64,000 nucleotides of DNA from Flavobacterium limnosediminis JC2902 (GCF_000498535.1 NZ_AVGG01000003.1:186001-250000); one strand, 5' to 3'; shown: positions 48,463 to 57,277, numbered from the stretch's first letter. Notes: generated by a model not told the origin, from the sequence alone. A program made the numbers and translations.

Positions 48463-50025
48463 TTATTCGTGCTGATGTGCGGGTTTGAGCAAATCGTTTA
48501 CGGTTTTCACCGGATTGAAAGTCACCAGAGGCACCTCGGCAAAAATGGTAATCCAATTCGCCATCGCTCCGTTCCAGAGACCGGGAAGTTCATACGCCTT
48601 AATATCCTTTCCATTTTTGGTTTTCTGAACAATAAAGCCCGCATTGTGGTTCACAAAATCAGGCAAATTGAATTTTTCGCCTTTGTAATTTTTCAGTCCG
48701 CATACCAGATCCACGGGGTTAAAATGTGTGGCTTCCGAAAATATTTTTTTCTGACTTTTACTCTGCAGATCAATCTGAGACGATTCTACAATCTGCAAAG
48801 AAATGGTTCCGTTGTCTTCATTTACCCAAAACGGACCACCGCCGGGTTCTCCTTCGTTTTTTACCATCCCGCAAACACGGATCGGACGGTTCAATAACTG
48901 AATCAGTTCTGCTTTTTGGTTTTCAGTTGAATATTTAGAGAAATCTTTCGGCAGAACAACATTTAGTTTATCGGTTACAAAAGCTACGATCTCGATTAAA
49001 TTGTCACTGTCTGTTTTTTCAAGCTTTTCAAGATGGGCAAAAATATCTTTCTGCAATTCCAATAACAGTCCGCCCAACACCTTTTTATAGAAAACAATTT
49101 CTTCAAAATGATTGAACGCCACATTATCGATATTCTTGATAAAAACGATGTCGCTTTCCAGTTGATTCAGATTTTCAATCAAAGCACCATGTCCGCCGGG
49201 ACGGAAAAACAACATACCGTCATCCAATCGGAACGGCTTGTTTTCCATGTCTACAGCTAATGTATCGGTTTCCGGTTTCTGAAAAGAATAGTTCACGACA
49301 ACATCAGCAGCTTCATTGCGGATAATCGTTTTAAATTCCTCCAAATGCTCCTCCGAAACCGTTAAATGAATCTGAGGTTTTCCGTTAACATCCGAATATT
49401 CTATGGCTTCCTTGAGATGCTTGTCAATCGGGGTTGTAATGTCTTTTTCCCTTCTGTGAAAAGGCAAAACCCCTTTCGGTTTATTGGAAAAATCAAACCC
49501 TTCCGAAGAAAGAACCGTGTTGATGAAATAATAATACTTTTCGTCCTGAGTAAGTTCCTCATAATCCAGATAAAGTATTTTGACTTCCTCCAATACCGCA
49601 TCATAAAACGGCAACTTCTCGATACCCACCAGAAAAACGGACAATTCATTTGCTTTTTTCCGGTTGATATAGGCATTTATGGTTTCTTCACCCAACTGAA
49701 ATTCGTTGATAAAATCAATCAGAAATTTAAACATTCTGCTTGCCGCACCCGAGGCTGGGACAAATTTTTCAATCGTATAGTTAGTTCGCTCCTTCTCAAA
49801 ATAATCACTAAAGCCAGATGCTTCTTCATCGGAAAAAGTCAGGATCCCATCACCAACCGTTGCTGTTTTTTCAAGCGAAATTTTAGCGATTCCGTTTTCA
49901 AACATTTCGAGTTCGCGGGCTATTTTTTCTACTGAAATACCGTACTCTTCGATATAATCAAAATCGGCATCCGTAAAATTGTATTTGCTTCTTAAGCTAT
50001 CTTTTGCTGTAAAATTCTTCTCCAT
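48463..50025 (-). CDS. DUF4301 family protein
   Basis: This 520-aa soluble protein matches the Bacteroidota DUF4301 family, with F-V-P-A-S-G-A-A-S-R-M-F-K near 90, L-P-F-H-R, F-R-P-G-G-H-G-A-L-I-E-N-L near 280 and F-W-V-N-E-D-N-G. The S-G-A-A-S-R-M-F and P-G-G-H-G-A motifs recall nucleotidyltransferase-type sugar-phosphate or nucleotide binding; that is inference. It overlaps the 3' end of pnuC by 34 nt and arfB follows after 2 nt, so pcrB-pnuC-DUF4301-arfB is one operon. Function unknown. Confidence 0.85.
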   Translation of the reverse strand: MEKNFTAKDSLRSKYNFTDADFDYIEEYGISVEKIARELEMFENGIAKISLEKTATVGDGILTFSDEEASGFSDYFEKERTNYTIEKFVPASGAASRMFKFLIDFINEFQLGEETINAYINRKKANELSVFLVGIEKLPFYDAVLEEVKILYLDYEELTQDEKYYYFINTVLSSEGFDFSNKPKGVLPFHRREKDITTPIDKHLKEAIEYSDVNGKPQIHLTVSEEHLEEFKTIIRNEAADVVVNYSFQKPETDTLAVDMENKPFRLDDGMLFFRPGGHGALIENLNQLESDIVFIKNIDNVAFNHFEEIVFYKKVLGGLLLELQKDIFAHLEKLEKTDSDNLIEIVAFVTDKLNVVLPKDFSKYSTENQKAELIQLLNRPIRVCGMVKNEGEPGGGPFWVNEDNGTISLQIVESSQIDLQSKSQKKIFSEATHFNPVDLVCGLKNYKGEKFNLPDFVNHNAGFIVQKTKNGKDIKAYELPGLWNGAMANWITIFAEVPLVTFNPVKTVNDLLKPAHQHE

Positions 50026-50609
50026 TCCAAATAAGCCAAAATGGCTAATACTGTAAAAATTAAATACTGTAACGACAACATCCCCAATCCTCTGTAAGCA
50101 TAAATTGGTGTTACAATAATATCACCGATAATCCAAAGCGTCCAGTTTTCTATCTTTTTATGGGCCATGTACCACATTCCTGTAAAAAAGATTCCTGAAG
50201 CCATTATATCAACATAATTCTCTTTTTTTATTTCATAATCAAAGAAAGTATAGATGGCGAAAACTACAATAATTGTTACTAAAAACAATATAATTCCGAT
50301 TATTTTTTCTTTAAAATCCGTACGCGTTATCGGCAACTCCTTCTGATTACCTCTTTTTCTTGCCCAATTCCACCAACCGTAAATACTCATAACAGAAAAA
50401 TAGAGATTTATCATCATGTCTCCTAAGTAACCGGCTAACCAAAGCAGGTACGTTGTAATTATTGTGGCAATCAATCCTGTCGGATACACCAGAATATTCT
50501 CTTTTCGGGCGTAGATCACACTCAGAATTCCGAACACGAAAGCGATGAATTCCAAAATGATTCTTGCGGGCGTTGCGTCTTTATAAGCGTCGAGAAAAAA
50601 ATCAAGCAT
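49992..50609 (-). CDS. pnuC: PnuC-family vitamin transporter
   Basis: This 205-aa membrane protein has 7 or so helices and the PnuC signatures I-L-V-Y-P-T-G-L-I-A, M-S-I-Y-G-W-W-N-W and I-I-G-D-I-I-V-T-P-I-Y-A-Y. The start at ATG 50609 overlaps the end of pcrB by 8 nt. An in-frame start at 50729 would place 41 extra residues within pcrB. The family moves nicotinamide riboside (PnuC), thiamin (PnuT) or riboflavin (PnuX) by facilitated diffusion. With a TPP-riboswitch-controlled TonB receptor on the same strand 2.2 kb away, thiamin is a reasonable alternative substrate here, but pnuC itself lies upstream of the riboswitch. Confidence 0.9.
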   Translation of the reverse strand: MLDFFLDAYKDATPARIILEFIAFVFGILSVIYARKENILVYPTGLIATIITTYLLWLAGYLGDMMINLYFSVMSIYGWWNWARKRGNQKELPITRTDFKEKIIGIILFLVTIIVVFAIYTFFDYEIKKENYVDIMASGIFFTGMWYMAHKKIENWTLWIIGDIIVTPIYAYRGLGMLSLQYLIFTVLAILAYLEWRRILQQKIA

Positions 50610-51324
50610 TGGAATTGAAATTAAAAAAATCAGGGTCGTTTTCAAAAGCCGTTCCGATAACCACCAGATCAGCACCGGATTCATAGGCATCCTCAATGGC
50701 TTTTCTCGAACGGATTCCGCCACCCACAATCAGGGGAATATCGATATGATTTGATACTTTCCGGATCATTTCCAGAGGAACCGCATTCTTTGCTCCGCTT
50801 CCTGCTTCAAGATACATTAATTTATTTCCGATGAATTCGCCGGCCTGTGCCGTTTGCAACACATAATCCGAATTTTCCCTGTCTAATGGATCGGTTTTGC
50901 TGACGCGCTCCACGGCGGTTTGAGTTCCGCTTTCGATTAAAACATATCCGGTTGAAATGACTTCCAGTTTGGTTTTCTTTAAAATCGGTACCGCGTTTAC
51001 CTGATGTTCGATCAGATAATCCGGATTTCTTCCCGAGAGCAAGGTCAGAAACAAAATCGCATCGGCTTTCTTTGAAATCTGCGACGGATTTCCGGGAAAA
51101 AGCACAATCGGCAAACTCGTTTTATTCTTCAGAATCACAATTAGTTCATCAATACTATTAGCTTCCACAATGCTGCCGCCCACAAAAATATGAGTCGCCG
51201 GTGAAGCGTTGATTTTATCTGTCAGCACAGCAACTTCATCCAAAGCGATTTTATCGGGATCGAGCAATACCGCCAATAATTTTTGGTTCTTATTTTTTGC
51301 CGATAAAATCTGGTTGTAAAACAT
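50602..51324 (-). CDS. Geranylgeranylglyceryl/heptaprenylglyceryl phosphate synthase (PcrB/GGGPS)
   Basis: This 240-aa TIM-barrel prenyltransferase has L-L-D-P-D-K near the N terminus, V-G-G-S near 50, L-F-P-G-N-P-S near 78, Y-L-E-A-G-S-G-A near 170 and V-G-G-G-I-R-S near 200. The family joins an isoprenoid diphosphate to sn-glycerol 1-phosphate. In Bacteroidota the product is thought to be an ether lipid of unknown role. It is the first gene of the operon with pnuC, DUF4301 and arfB, and is divergent from the Crp/Fnr regulator. Confidence 0.92.
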   Translation of the reverse strand: MFYNQILSAKNKNQKLLAVLLDPDKIALDEVAVLTDKINASPATHIFVGGSIVEANSIDELIVILKNKTSLPIVLFPGNPSQISKKADAILFLTLLSGRNPDYLIEHQVNAVPILKKTKLEVISTGYVLIESGTQTAVERVSKTDPLDRENSDYVLQTAQAGEFIGNKLMYLEAGSGAKNAVPLEMIRKVSNHIDIPLIVGGGIRSRKAIEDAYESGADLVVIGTAFENDPDFFNFNSNA

Positions 51325-51391
51325 CTGTTTTAATCTTCCTTAATGAATGGGTAAATGTAGCTTATTTTTAAAATCCGTAAAATTATAATGG

Positions 51392-51399
51392 TATTTTTG
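51392..51399 (+). promoter_or_regulatory. -7 promoter element of the Crp/Fnr regulator
   Basis: TATTTTTG matches TAnnTTTG, 25 nt before ATG 51424. This argues against an in-frame ATG at 51388, which lies inside the promoter. Confidence 0.55.
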
Positions 51400-51423
51400 T
51401 ACGGAATCTTTAGCATTTTTCCT

Positions 51424-52020
51424 ATGATACCCGAAGAATTGTTGGAATCACACAACGCCCTCCGAAAAAAATATGTAAAAGGCGACATCATTTTCCGTGA
51501 AGGTGATTTGCCGTCACAGTACTTCCAGATTATTCTGGGCGAAGTGAAAATGTGCAATTTTAATGACGACGGCAGGGAATTCACACAGGGTTTCTTTCAT
51601 CCCAAGCAAAGTTTCGGCGAACCACCTTTATTCCTAAACCGTGTGTATCCCGCCAATGCAATTGCCGTTTCCGATTGCGAACTGTTTGTGTTATCCAAAC
51701 CGTTATTTCTCGATCTGATACAGAAAAACACTTCGGTTTCCCTGTCCATTATTGAAAATCTGGCGCAACGACTTCATTACAAATCGGTTATGGCTGCCGA
51801 AATTTCCTCTCAGGAACCCGAACACCGTCTGTTGAAGCTCATCGATTATTCGATAAAATTCTTCAAAACAGAAAAAGAAACACAAGGCTACCGAATCGAC
51901 CTGACCAGACAACAAATGGCTGATTTAACAGGGCTCCGCGTTGAAACTGTTATCCGTGCCATTAAAGCATTGGAGAAAAAAAGCGAAATTAAAATCATCA
52001 ATCGTAAAGTCTACAGATAA
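51424..52020 (+). CDS. Crp/Fnr family transcription regulator
   Basis: This 198-aa protein has a cyclic-nucleotide-binding-like domain (Y-V-K-G-D-I-I-F-R-E-G-D; F-G-E-P-P-L-F-L-N-R) and a C-terminal winged helix (L-T-R-Q-Q-M-A-D-L-T-G-L-R-V-E-T-V-I-R-A-I-K-A-L). It lacks the N-terminal Cys cluster of true Fnr, so it would not sense oxygen through an Fe-S cluster. The nearest downstream genes are a small membrane protein and a truncated globin, and a palindrome at -43 of their promoter fits a binding site for this regulator. Likely role: response to NO or low oxygen; inferred from the neighbours. Confidence 0.92.
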   Translation: MIPEELLESHNALRKKYVKGDIIFREGDLPSQYFQIILGEVKMCNFNDDGREFTQGFFHPKQSFGEPPLFLNRVYPANAIAVSDCELFVLSKPLFLDLIQKNTSVSLSIIENLAQRLHYKSVMAAEISSQEPEHRLLKLIDYSIKFFKTEKETQGYRIDLTRQQMADLTGLRVETVIRAIKALEKKSEIKIINRKVYR

Positions 52021-52028
52021 ATTTCGGA

Positions 52029-52046
52029 TTATGATTTGAGTCATAA
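52029..52046 (+). promoter_or_regulatory. Candidate Crp/Fnr operator (TTATGA-N6-TCATAA)
   Basis: An 18-nt perfect inverted repeat 8 nt after the Crp/Fnr stop codon. Its centre (52037.5) is about 43 nt upstream of the start site predicted from the TAATTTTG -7 element at 52067-52074. That is near the class II activator position (-41.5) used by Crp/Fnr proteins. No -33 TTG at the right distance is present, as expected for an activated promoter. Confidence 0.6.
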
Positions 52047-52066
52047 AGCAGAAATGAAGTGCAGCA

Positions 52067-52074
52067 TAATTTTG
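52067..52074 (+). promoter_or_regulatory. -7 element of the membrane protein-globin operon
   Basis: TAATTTTG, 14 nt before the ATG at 52088. Confidence 0.6.
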
Positions 52075-52087
52075 TAATATAAAATCA

Positions 52088-52381
52088 ATGATTATGACAC
52101 TTTATCAAAAAACACTTCAGGACTTTCAGAGAGGCTATTTAGGATTTGCAACGTTGGCAATAATAGGTCAGAGTTGTTTGGGTGGCGCGGCAGCCATGTA
52201 TATTCTGCAGAATGGCACTTCGATTTTTCAAATGACACAATTGGCATTGGTAGTTATCATCTGCAGCCTTATGAATGGCGCTGTTTTAGCCCAACAAAAG
52301 CCGAAATTGGTTTTCAATCTGATTCTAACCAGCACAATCACCAGTATTACCATGATTATCCTGAACACGCTCATCCTTTAA
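52088..52381 (+). CDS. Small three-helix membrane protein, globin operon
   Basis: This 97-aa protein (or 95 from ATG 52094) has three hydrophobic helices (about 18-38, 50-68 and 76-95). No family recognised with certainty. It lies directly downstream of the Crp/Fnr gene and candidate operator and 1 nt upstream of the truncated globin gene, so it is co-transcribed with it. Given the neighbours it may take part in NO or oxygen handling at the membrane; inference only. Confidence 0.8.
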   Translation: MIMTLYQKTLQDFQRGYLGFATLAIIGQSCLGGAAAMYILQNGTSIFQMTQLALVVIICSLMNGAVLAQQKPKLVFNLILTSTITSITMIILNTLIL

Positions 52382-52382
52382 C

Positions 52383-52802
52383 ATGAAAAGTGATATTCAA
52401 ACCAGGGACGACTTATCCAAACTGATCCATTCTTTTTACGGAAAAATAAGAACCAATGAAGAAATCGGTCATTTTTTCAATGAAACCATTCAGGATTGGG
52501 ACGCGCATTTGGAAAAACTGACGGATTTTTGGGGGAACAATTTATTTGGTGTCCGAAAATATTACGGAAATCCGATACTGGCACATTTGGAAGTTGACGA
52601 AAAATTCAGTCACAGTATCAGTCCGAACATCTTTGGCTTATGGCTCAACCTTTGGTTTGAAACCCTGGAAGAATTGTTTGAAGGCGAAAATGTGGAAACC
52701 TTAAAGTTTCGAGCACGAAAAATGGGAACTGTTTTTCTGGCAGCCATTTACGAAAACCGACAACATCACCAGTCGGATTCCACGGCGCAAACCAAAGTAT
52801 AA
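52383..52802 (+). CDS. Group III truncated haemoglobin
   Basis: This 139-aa protein of 2-on-2 globin type has I-H-S-F-Y-G-K-I-R near the N terminus (B helix Phe-Tyr), D-W-D-A-H-L-E-K-L-T-D-F-W (E helix) and a proximal-His region P-I-L-A-H-L-E-V-D. This is the pattern of group III trHbs. These small haem proteins bind O2 and NO and are linked to nitrosative stress defence. It follows the small membrane protein by 1 nt and is under the probable control of the Crp/Fnr gene upstream. Its 3' end overlaps the convergent PPTase gene by 37 nt. Confidence 0.9.
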   Translation: MKSDIQTRDDLSKLIHSFYGKIRTNEEIGHFFNETIQDWDAHLEKLTDFWGNNLFGVRKYYGNPILAHLEVDEKFSHSISPNIFGLWLNLWFETLEELFEGENVETLKFRARKMGTVFLAAIYENRQHHQSDSTAQTKV

Positions 52803-53425
52803 TTCTGACTCATGTGTTCGGCGTCATCCGAATCTATTTCTTCAAAAATAATATCATAGTGCTGAATTATGTCCTTAAAGCGTAATTCGGCACTGCATTT
52901 TTTATCGGACAACTGAAACGGACTTTCAAAAATATGCTGCGGAAAACTGATGCCCACTTCATTTTTCAGTTTAAAAATCGCTTCTTTTATTCCCCAAACC
53001 ACCGTTGCCTTTTTCATTTTGTCGGTTTCAGATAAATTTTCCAGATGCGACACATCCATAAAACGAGGGGCGATCCGTACTACTTTTTCTTTTACCTGTT
53101 CCAAATCGATACCGATATTGCAATCACTCAAAACAATGGCCGAAAAGTCAAACGAATGTGAAATGGAAATATGCGTACCGTCTTTTAAATGCGGTTTTCC
53201 GAATTCATCATAATACAAATCGAAATCGGTATAACCCGCCTCCTGAAACAACATACGCACGGCCAGAAAACCCTTTTGATGCTCCTCGGACTTCATACCT
53301 TCCAATCGGGCCAAAGATGTATCTTTCAGTGACACATTTCGGAAAAGCGTGTTGAAATCTTCGGTAATTTTCCAGAGAAAAACCTTTGCTGTCGGATTGA
53401 TATCGATTATTTTAAAAAGCGGCAT
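52766..53425 (-). CDS. 4'-phosphopantetheinyl transferase superfamily protein
   Basis: This 219-aa Sfp-type PPTase has S-I-S-H-S near 87-91, G-I-D-L-E (105-109; Mg-binding Asp and Glu) and W-G-I-K-E-A-I-F-K (144-152). It transfers the phosphopantetheine arm of CoA to a Ser of a carrier protein. No polyketide or peptide synthase is nearby, so its carrier protein is not known; a primary-metabolism or flexirubin-type acyl carrier protein is possible. It overlaps the globin gene end-to-end (tail-to-tail). Confidence 0.88.
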   Translation of the reverse strand: MPLFKIIDINPTAKVFLWKITEDFNTLFRNVSLKDTSLARLEGMKSEEHQKGFLAVRMLFQEAGYTDFDLYYDEFGKPHLKDGTHISISHSFDFSAIVLSDCNIGIDLEQVKEKVVRIAPRFMDVSHLENLSETDKMKKATVVWGIKEAIFKLKNEVGISFPQHIFESPFQLSDKKCSAELRFKDIIQHYDIIFEEIDSDDAEHMSQNYTLVCAVESDW

Positions 53426-53512
53426 GGGATATTTTACTGTCTTTCAAAAGATTAGAAACCTAAACAATTCACAAAATAAGTCAAATGCTTTAGGAAATAA
53501 AAAGGAAATGCG

Positions 53513-53520
53513 TAATTTTG
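53513..53520 (+). promoter_or_regulatory. -7 promoter element of ahcY
   Basis: TAATTTTG, 45 nt before the ahcY ATG. No TTG at the matching -33 distance. Confidence 0.5.
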
Positions 53521-53564
53521 CATTCCTAAACTAGTTAAAAAATAAAAACAAATATACTAAATAG

Positions 53565-54881
53565 ATGAGTACAACGACATTACCATTTGTTGCCTATAAA
53601 GTAAAAGATATCAATCTTGCGGCTTGGGGAAGAAAAGAAATTGAATTGGCAGAAGCTGAAATGCCGGGATTAATGGCACTTCGCGCTGAATATGGCGCAA
53701 GTCAGCCTCTAAAAGGCGCGCGAATTGCAGGATGTTTACACATGACTATCCAAACGGCGGTTTTAATTGAAACATTAATCGCATTAGGAGCTGAAGTTAC
53801 TTGGTCATCTTGTAACATTTTCTCTACTCAGGATCAGGCTGCCGCTGCCATTGCTGCTGCCGGAATTCAGGTGTATGCCTGGAAAGGTCTTGACGAAGAG
53901 TCTTTTGACTGGTGTATCGAGCAAACGCTATTCTTTGGTGAAGACAGAAAACCATTGAACATGATTTTGGATGACGGTGGTGATTTAACCAACATGGTTT
54001 TTGACCGTTACCCTGAATTAATTCCTGGAATCAAAGGTTTATCAGAAGAAACTACTACAGGAGTTCACCGTCTGTACGAAAGAATGAAAAACGGAACTTT
54101 GTTCATGCCGGCTATCAACGTGAACGATTCGGTTACCAAATCGAAATTTGACAACAAATACGGTTGTAAAGAATCGGCTGTGGATGCGGTTCGTCGTGCT
54201 ACCGATATCATGTTGGCAGGTAAAAGAGTTGTTGTATGCGGATACGGTGACGTTGGAAAAGGAACTGCGGCTTCTTTCCGTGGTGCCGGTTCTATCGTAA
54301 CGGTTACTGAAATCGATCCGATCTGTGCTTTACAAGCGGCTATGGACGGTTTTGAAGTAAAAAAATTAAACACTGTAGTTGGCAATGCTGATATCATCAT
54401 CACGACTACAGGAAATAAAGACATCGTTGTTGGAAGTCATTTCGAACAAATGAAAGATAAAACCATCGTTTGTAACATCGGTCACTTTGATAACGAAATC
54501 GACATGGCTTGGTTAAACAAGAACCACGGTGCTTCTAAAATTGAAATCAAACCTCAGGTTGACAAATACACTATCGCAGGAAAAGATATCCTTATCTTAG
54601 CGGAAGGTCGTTTGGTAAATTTAGGTTGCGCAACTGGTCACCCATCATTTGTAATGTCTAACTCATTCACCAACCAAACGTTGGCACAAATTGAGTTATG
54701 GACAAACTCAGCAGCTTACAAAAACGAAGTGTACATGTTACCGAAACATTTAGATGAAAAAGTAGCGTCTTTACACTTAGCAAAATTAGGTGTTGAATTG
54801 GAAACTTTGAATGACGAACAGGCCGCTTACATCGGTGTGGAAGTTACTGGTCCGTTCAAACCGGAATATTACAGATATTAA
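53565..54881 (+). CDS. ahcY: Adenosylhomocysteinase
   Basis: This 438-aa enzyme has the SAHH signatures [11 protein letters not shown] (near 60), S-C-N-I-F-S-T-Q-D (near 83), D-D-G-G-D, the NAD motif G-Y-G-D-V-G-K-G (near 225) and the C-terminal F-K-P-E-Y-Y-R-Y. It splits S-adenosylhomocysteine into adenosine and homocysteine, keeping methylation reactions going. It is a single gene with its own promoter and terminator. Its codon use is notably regular, as in highly expressed genes. Confidence 0.97.
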   Translation: MSTTTLPFVAYKVKDINLAAWGRKEIELAEAEMPGLMALRAEYGASQPLKGARIAGCLHMTIQTAVLIETLIALGAEVTWSSCNIFSTQDQAAAAIAAAGIQVYAWKGLDEESFDWCIEQTLFFGEDRKPLNMILDDGGDLTNMVFDRYPELIPGIKGLSEETTTGVHRLYERMKNGTLFMPAINVNDSVTKSKFDNKYGCKESAVDAVRRATDIMLAGKRVVVCGYGDVGKGTAASFRGAGSIVTVTEIDPICALQAAMDGFEVKKLNTVVGNADIIITTTGNKDIVVGSHFEQMKDKTIVCNIGHFDNEIDMAWLNKNHGASKIEIKPQVDKYTIAGKDILILAEGRLVNLGCATGHPSFVMSNSFTNQTLAQIELWTNSAAYKNEVYMLPKHLDEKVASLHLAKLGVELETLNDEQAAYIGVEVTGPFKPEYYRY

Positions 54882-54928
54882 TCAGACTATCTTAGACTTC
54901 TTAGAAAGTTAGATTTTTAGATACTCAG

Positions 54929-54958
54929 AAACCCTTGCAGTGATGTGAGGGTTTTTTG
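54929..54958 (+). terminator. Terminator after ahcY
   Basis: AAACCCT / AGGGTTT with a long T run (loop TGCAGTGATGTG). The upstream spacer has 8-nt-period words (AAAGTTAG, ATTTTTAG, ATACTCAG). Confidence 0.72.
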
Positions 54959-55024
54959 TTTGAGTTTAAATCCAGAACTTTCAGCCTTAAAAACTAAGAG
55001 CTTTACCAATTCAAAGTTTTACAT

Positions 55025-55705
55025 TCACCGTAAATTAACCTTAAACTTAGTGGAAATAGCATCATAATCCTCATTAGTTAGTTTTCCTTTTTTCTTTCTC
55101 AACGCAATCAATTCATCACTCTTTTCAATGATTTTTGCTACAAATTCACGGGTGTCCTGTGAAAAATTAAACGAAAGTTTTGTCCAGTAAAACCGCAGTA
55201 TGGGTGATTGCATCCACATCAAATAAGCATTGACCCAAACAGACTGACCCGTTTTGTCATATTTTCCTGTCGTAAGAAAATCTTCCATCGACTGAAAGAT
55301 TCTGAGAGAATAATAAACTTCCAACTGTTTTCTTTTGGTCGCATCATATTTCTGAGGAACTTCGTTTCCAAAAGCGGCGTCCTGATTCATGCTGGAATAT
55401 AGAAAATAACCTTCCGGATAATTTTGAAGCAATTCCTTTTGGGGATCAAGCCAATTGCGTTGTATGTTTTCTATCGTGTTATACGAAGCCCTGTTTTCCT
55501 CAATCCTATCATTGGATCTGATCGACACATAAATATTATAGATTACCAGAAAAAAGGAAAGCGACGCCATGAGACGTAGCGACAATTCGTATTTTTTCTC
55601 AACAGGAGCCTCTAGTCTTCGAATTAATTCATACCCAATCACGTAGACTAAAATCAATATGATAGATATTACAAGCACTTCGAAACCGGAATTAGTGGTA
55701 ATCAT
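55025..55705 (-). CDS. Hypothetical membrane protein
   Basis: This 226-aa protein has two N-terminal membrane helices (about 9-29 and 44-63) and a soluble C-terminal region rich in aromatic and charged residues (Y-F-L-Y-S-S-M-N-Q-D-A-A; Y-S-L-R-I-F-Q-S-M-E-D-F). No known family recognised. It is alone between ahcY (convergent) and a divergent lipoprotein gene. The start ATG 55705 places the first helix correctly. Confidence 0.75.
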   Translation of the reverse strand: MITTNSGFEVLVISIILILVYVIGYELIRRLEAPVEKKYELSLRLMASLSFFLVIYNIYVSIRSNDRIEENRASYNTIENIQRNWLDPQKELLQNYPEGYFLYSSMNQDAAFGNEVPQKYDATKRKQLEVYYSLRIFQSMEDFLTTGKYDKTGQSVWVNAYLMWMQSPILRFYWTKLSFNFSQDTREFVAKIIEKSDELIALRKKKGKLTNEDYDAISTKFKVNLR

Positions 55706-55834
55706 TGCGATACAAATTAGAAGTTGCCATACAAGTTACAAATTTATCATGACTTTTTGAAGCGGGAAATTTCAAAAAACCTACAACAGACCCAACTCAG
55801 GGATTAATACTTTTTAACACTATAATTTTTTTCC

Positions 55835-55842
55835 TACTTTTG
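55835..55842 (+). promoter_or_regulatory. -7 element of the lipoprotein at 55859
   Basis: TACTTTTG matches TAnnTTTG, 17 nt before the ATG. Confidence 0.5.
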
Positions 55843-55858
55843 AAAAAAGTAACAAACG

Positions 55859-56407
55859 ATGAAAAAAACTATTTTAACACTAACCCTAACCGCAACTCTC
55901 CTCTCCTGCAGCATTCAGGGCCTGACTAATGATTACAAAAAACTCAGCGATAAAAACAAAGCAAAAGTCGTTTCTCTGGAAAGTTTTGAAAGCACAGATA
56001 CACTGAATATCTATAGGATAAGCGGAAAACAACTTAAAGACGAAATGGTCAGACATCCGAAATCTTTAGTTTATGTTTTCACAAACGGCTGTACTTCGGA
56101 ATTATGCAAACCGATGTATGTCTATGAAAATTTCGCCAAAAGAAACGGATACAAATTATTCCTGGTCATGAACGGTTATGCCAACCTAAACGAAACACTA
56201 GCTCAAAGGAACGGATTTAGCAGTCCTCTTTTCGCAATTGACAGTAATTATTACAAAAGCACTTTCAGAGGCACTTATACCCGTTATTTCGAAAATGAAT
56301 TACAGGGAAAACCCATCGAAACAAAAAGCGGCGATTATTTAGGCAACCTGTTCTTTTTTAAAGGAAATCAACTGGAAAAAGTACTGAATGATTTGCCCAA
56401 CGGCTAA
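55859..56407 (+). CDS. Hypothetical lipoprotein, possible thioredoxin-like fold
   Basis: This 182-aa lipoprotein has the signal end A-T-L-L-S-C (Cys17). The central part S-L-V-Y-V-F-T-N-G-C-T-S-E-L-C-K-P resembles the first strand and active-site turn of a thioredoxin fold, but with C-x-x-x-x-C instead of C-x-x-C. No family confidently recognised. It is separated from lspA by a terminator. Probably periplasmic side of the outer membrane. Confidence 0.7.
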   Translation: MKKTILTLTLTATLLSCSIQGLTNDYKKLSDKNKAKVVSLESFESTDTLNIYRISGKQLKDEMVRHPKSLVYVFTNGCTSELCKPMYVYENFAKRNGYKLFLVMNGYANLNETLAQRNGFSSPLFAIDSNYYKSTFRGTYTRYFENELQGKPIETKSGDYLGNLFFFKGNQLEKVLNDLPNG

Positions 56408-56418
56408 AAACAAAAAAC

Positions 56419-56481
56419 CAATCGTTGCGAAGTCAACTGTCATCAAACAATGCCATTTAAAGAGCAATGCTGCAACGATTG
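56419..56481. repeat. 10-bp inverted repeat with a 43-nt loop
   Basis: CAATCGTTGC (56419-56428) pairs with GCAACGATTG (56472-56481). It is located after the lipoprotein gene and before the terminator. It could be part of the 3' UTR fold. Confidence 0.5.
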
Positions 56482-56561
56482 TTTATGCAACATGCCTTTG
56501 GACGCTGTAAAATAATCTGAGAAAAACGCTAGGAGACATGTGCACGAAGACAATAAATAAC

Positions 56562-56589
56562 AAAAAGGATGCGTGACATCATCCTTTTT
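56562..56589. terminator. Bidirectional terminator between the lipoprotein and lspA
   Basis: AAAAAGGATG-CGTGACAT-CATCCTTTTT, a perfect 10-bp stem between convergent genes. Confidence 0.85.
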
Positions 56590-56641
56590 ACATATAATGA
56601 ATTTAATGAAATGTAAACAAAACCTCTGCGGCGAAAAAAGG

Positions 56642-57235
56642 CTATTTAGCGAACGCTTTCTTATTGAACACGATCAGGATACCCACTCCGGTGGAAATTG
56701 CCACATCAGCAATATTAAAAATAGCATTGAAGAAAGTAAAGTGGTTTCCTCCCCAGACAGGCAACCAAGAAGGCAGATTTCCTTCCCAGATTGGAAAATA
56801 GAACATATCCACCACTTTTCCGTGAAACCATTTCCCGTAGGGTTGGTCACTGAATAATGTGGCAACTTGTCCGTAACTGTCGTCGAATATTCTTCCGTAA
56901 AACACAGAATCGATAATATTTCCAATTGCACCGGATAATATCAGTGCCACGGCCACGATCAGAAAGTTGGATGATTGCTTTTTCACCGCATCATACAACC
57001 AATAACTGATACCGCCAACAGCCACAATTCTGAAGATTGTCAGCATTAGCTTCCCGAAACTGCCCGGAATTTCGGCGCCCCATGCCATTCCGGAATTTTC
57101 GATGAAATGGATTCGGAACCAATCAAAAACATACACTTCTTCATCAAGCCGAAAATTGGTTTTGATGTATATTTTGGAAATCTGGTCGATAACCAGAACT
57201 AGAATTACCAGTAAATAGGCTTTTTTTAACGACAT
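56642..57235 (-). CDS. lspA: Lipoprotein signal peptidase (signal peptidase II)
   Basis: This 197-aa inner-membrane aspartic protease has four helices with the conserved V-I-D-Q-I-S-K near 15-21, F-I-E-N-S-G-M-A-W-G near 44-53 and G-N-I-I-D-S. The catalytic aspartates are D143 in V-V-D-M-F and D177 in F-N-I-A-D-V-A-I. It is longer than the E. coli enzyme because of an insertion of about 15-20 residues before the last helix, common in Bacteroidota. It cleaves lipoprotein signal peptides; this window alone encodes eight or more predicted substrates. It follows the DksA-type gene on the same strand but has a separate TATTTTTG -7 element (minus 57260-57253). Confidence 0.95.
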   Translation of the reverse strand: MSLKKAYLLVILVLVIDQISKIYIKTNFRLDEEVYVFDWFRIHFIENSGMAWGAEIPGSFGKLMLTIFRIVAVGGISYWLYDAVKKQSSNFLIVAVALILSGAIGNIIDSVFYGRIFDDSYGQVATLFSDQPYGKWFHGKVVDMFYFPIWEGNLPSWLPVWGGNHFTFFNAIFNIADVAISTGVGILIVFNKKAFAK

Positions 57236-57277
57236 TTTGCTAAATTAAGGAACAAAAATAAACTATTTAAACCACAT

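Noticed and set aside
48461..48556. N-terminal extension of ArfB
   Set aside because: The extra 32 residues are out-of-frame translation of the DUF4301 end. The GTG at 48460 gives the standard N terminus.
51388..51423. Earlier ATG for the Crp/Fnr regulator
   Set aside because: It overlaps the TATTTTTG -7 element, so it would not be in the transcript.
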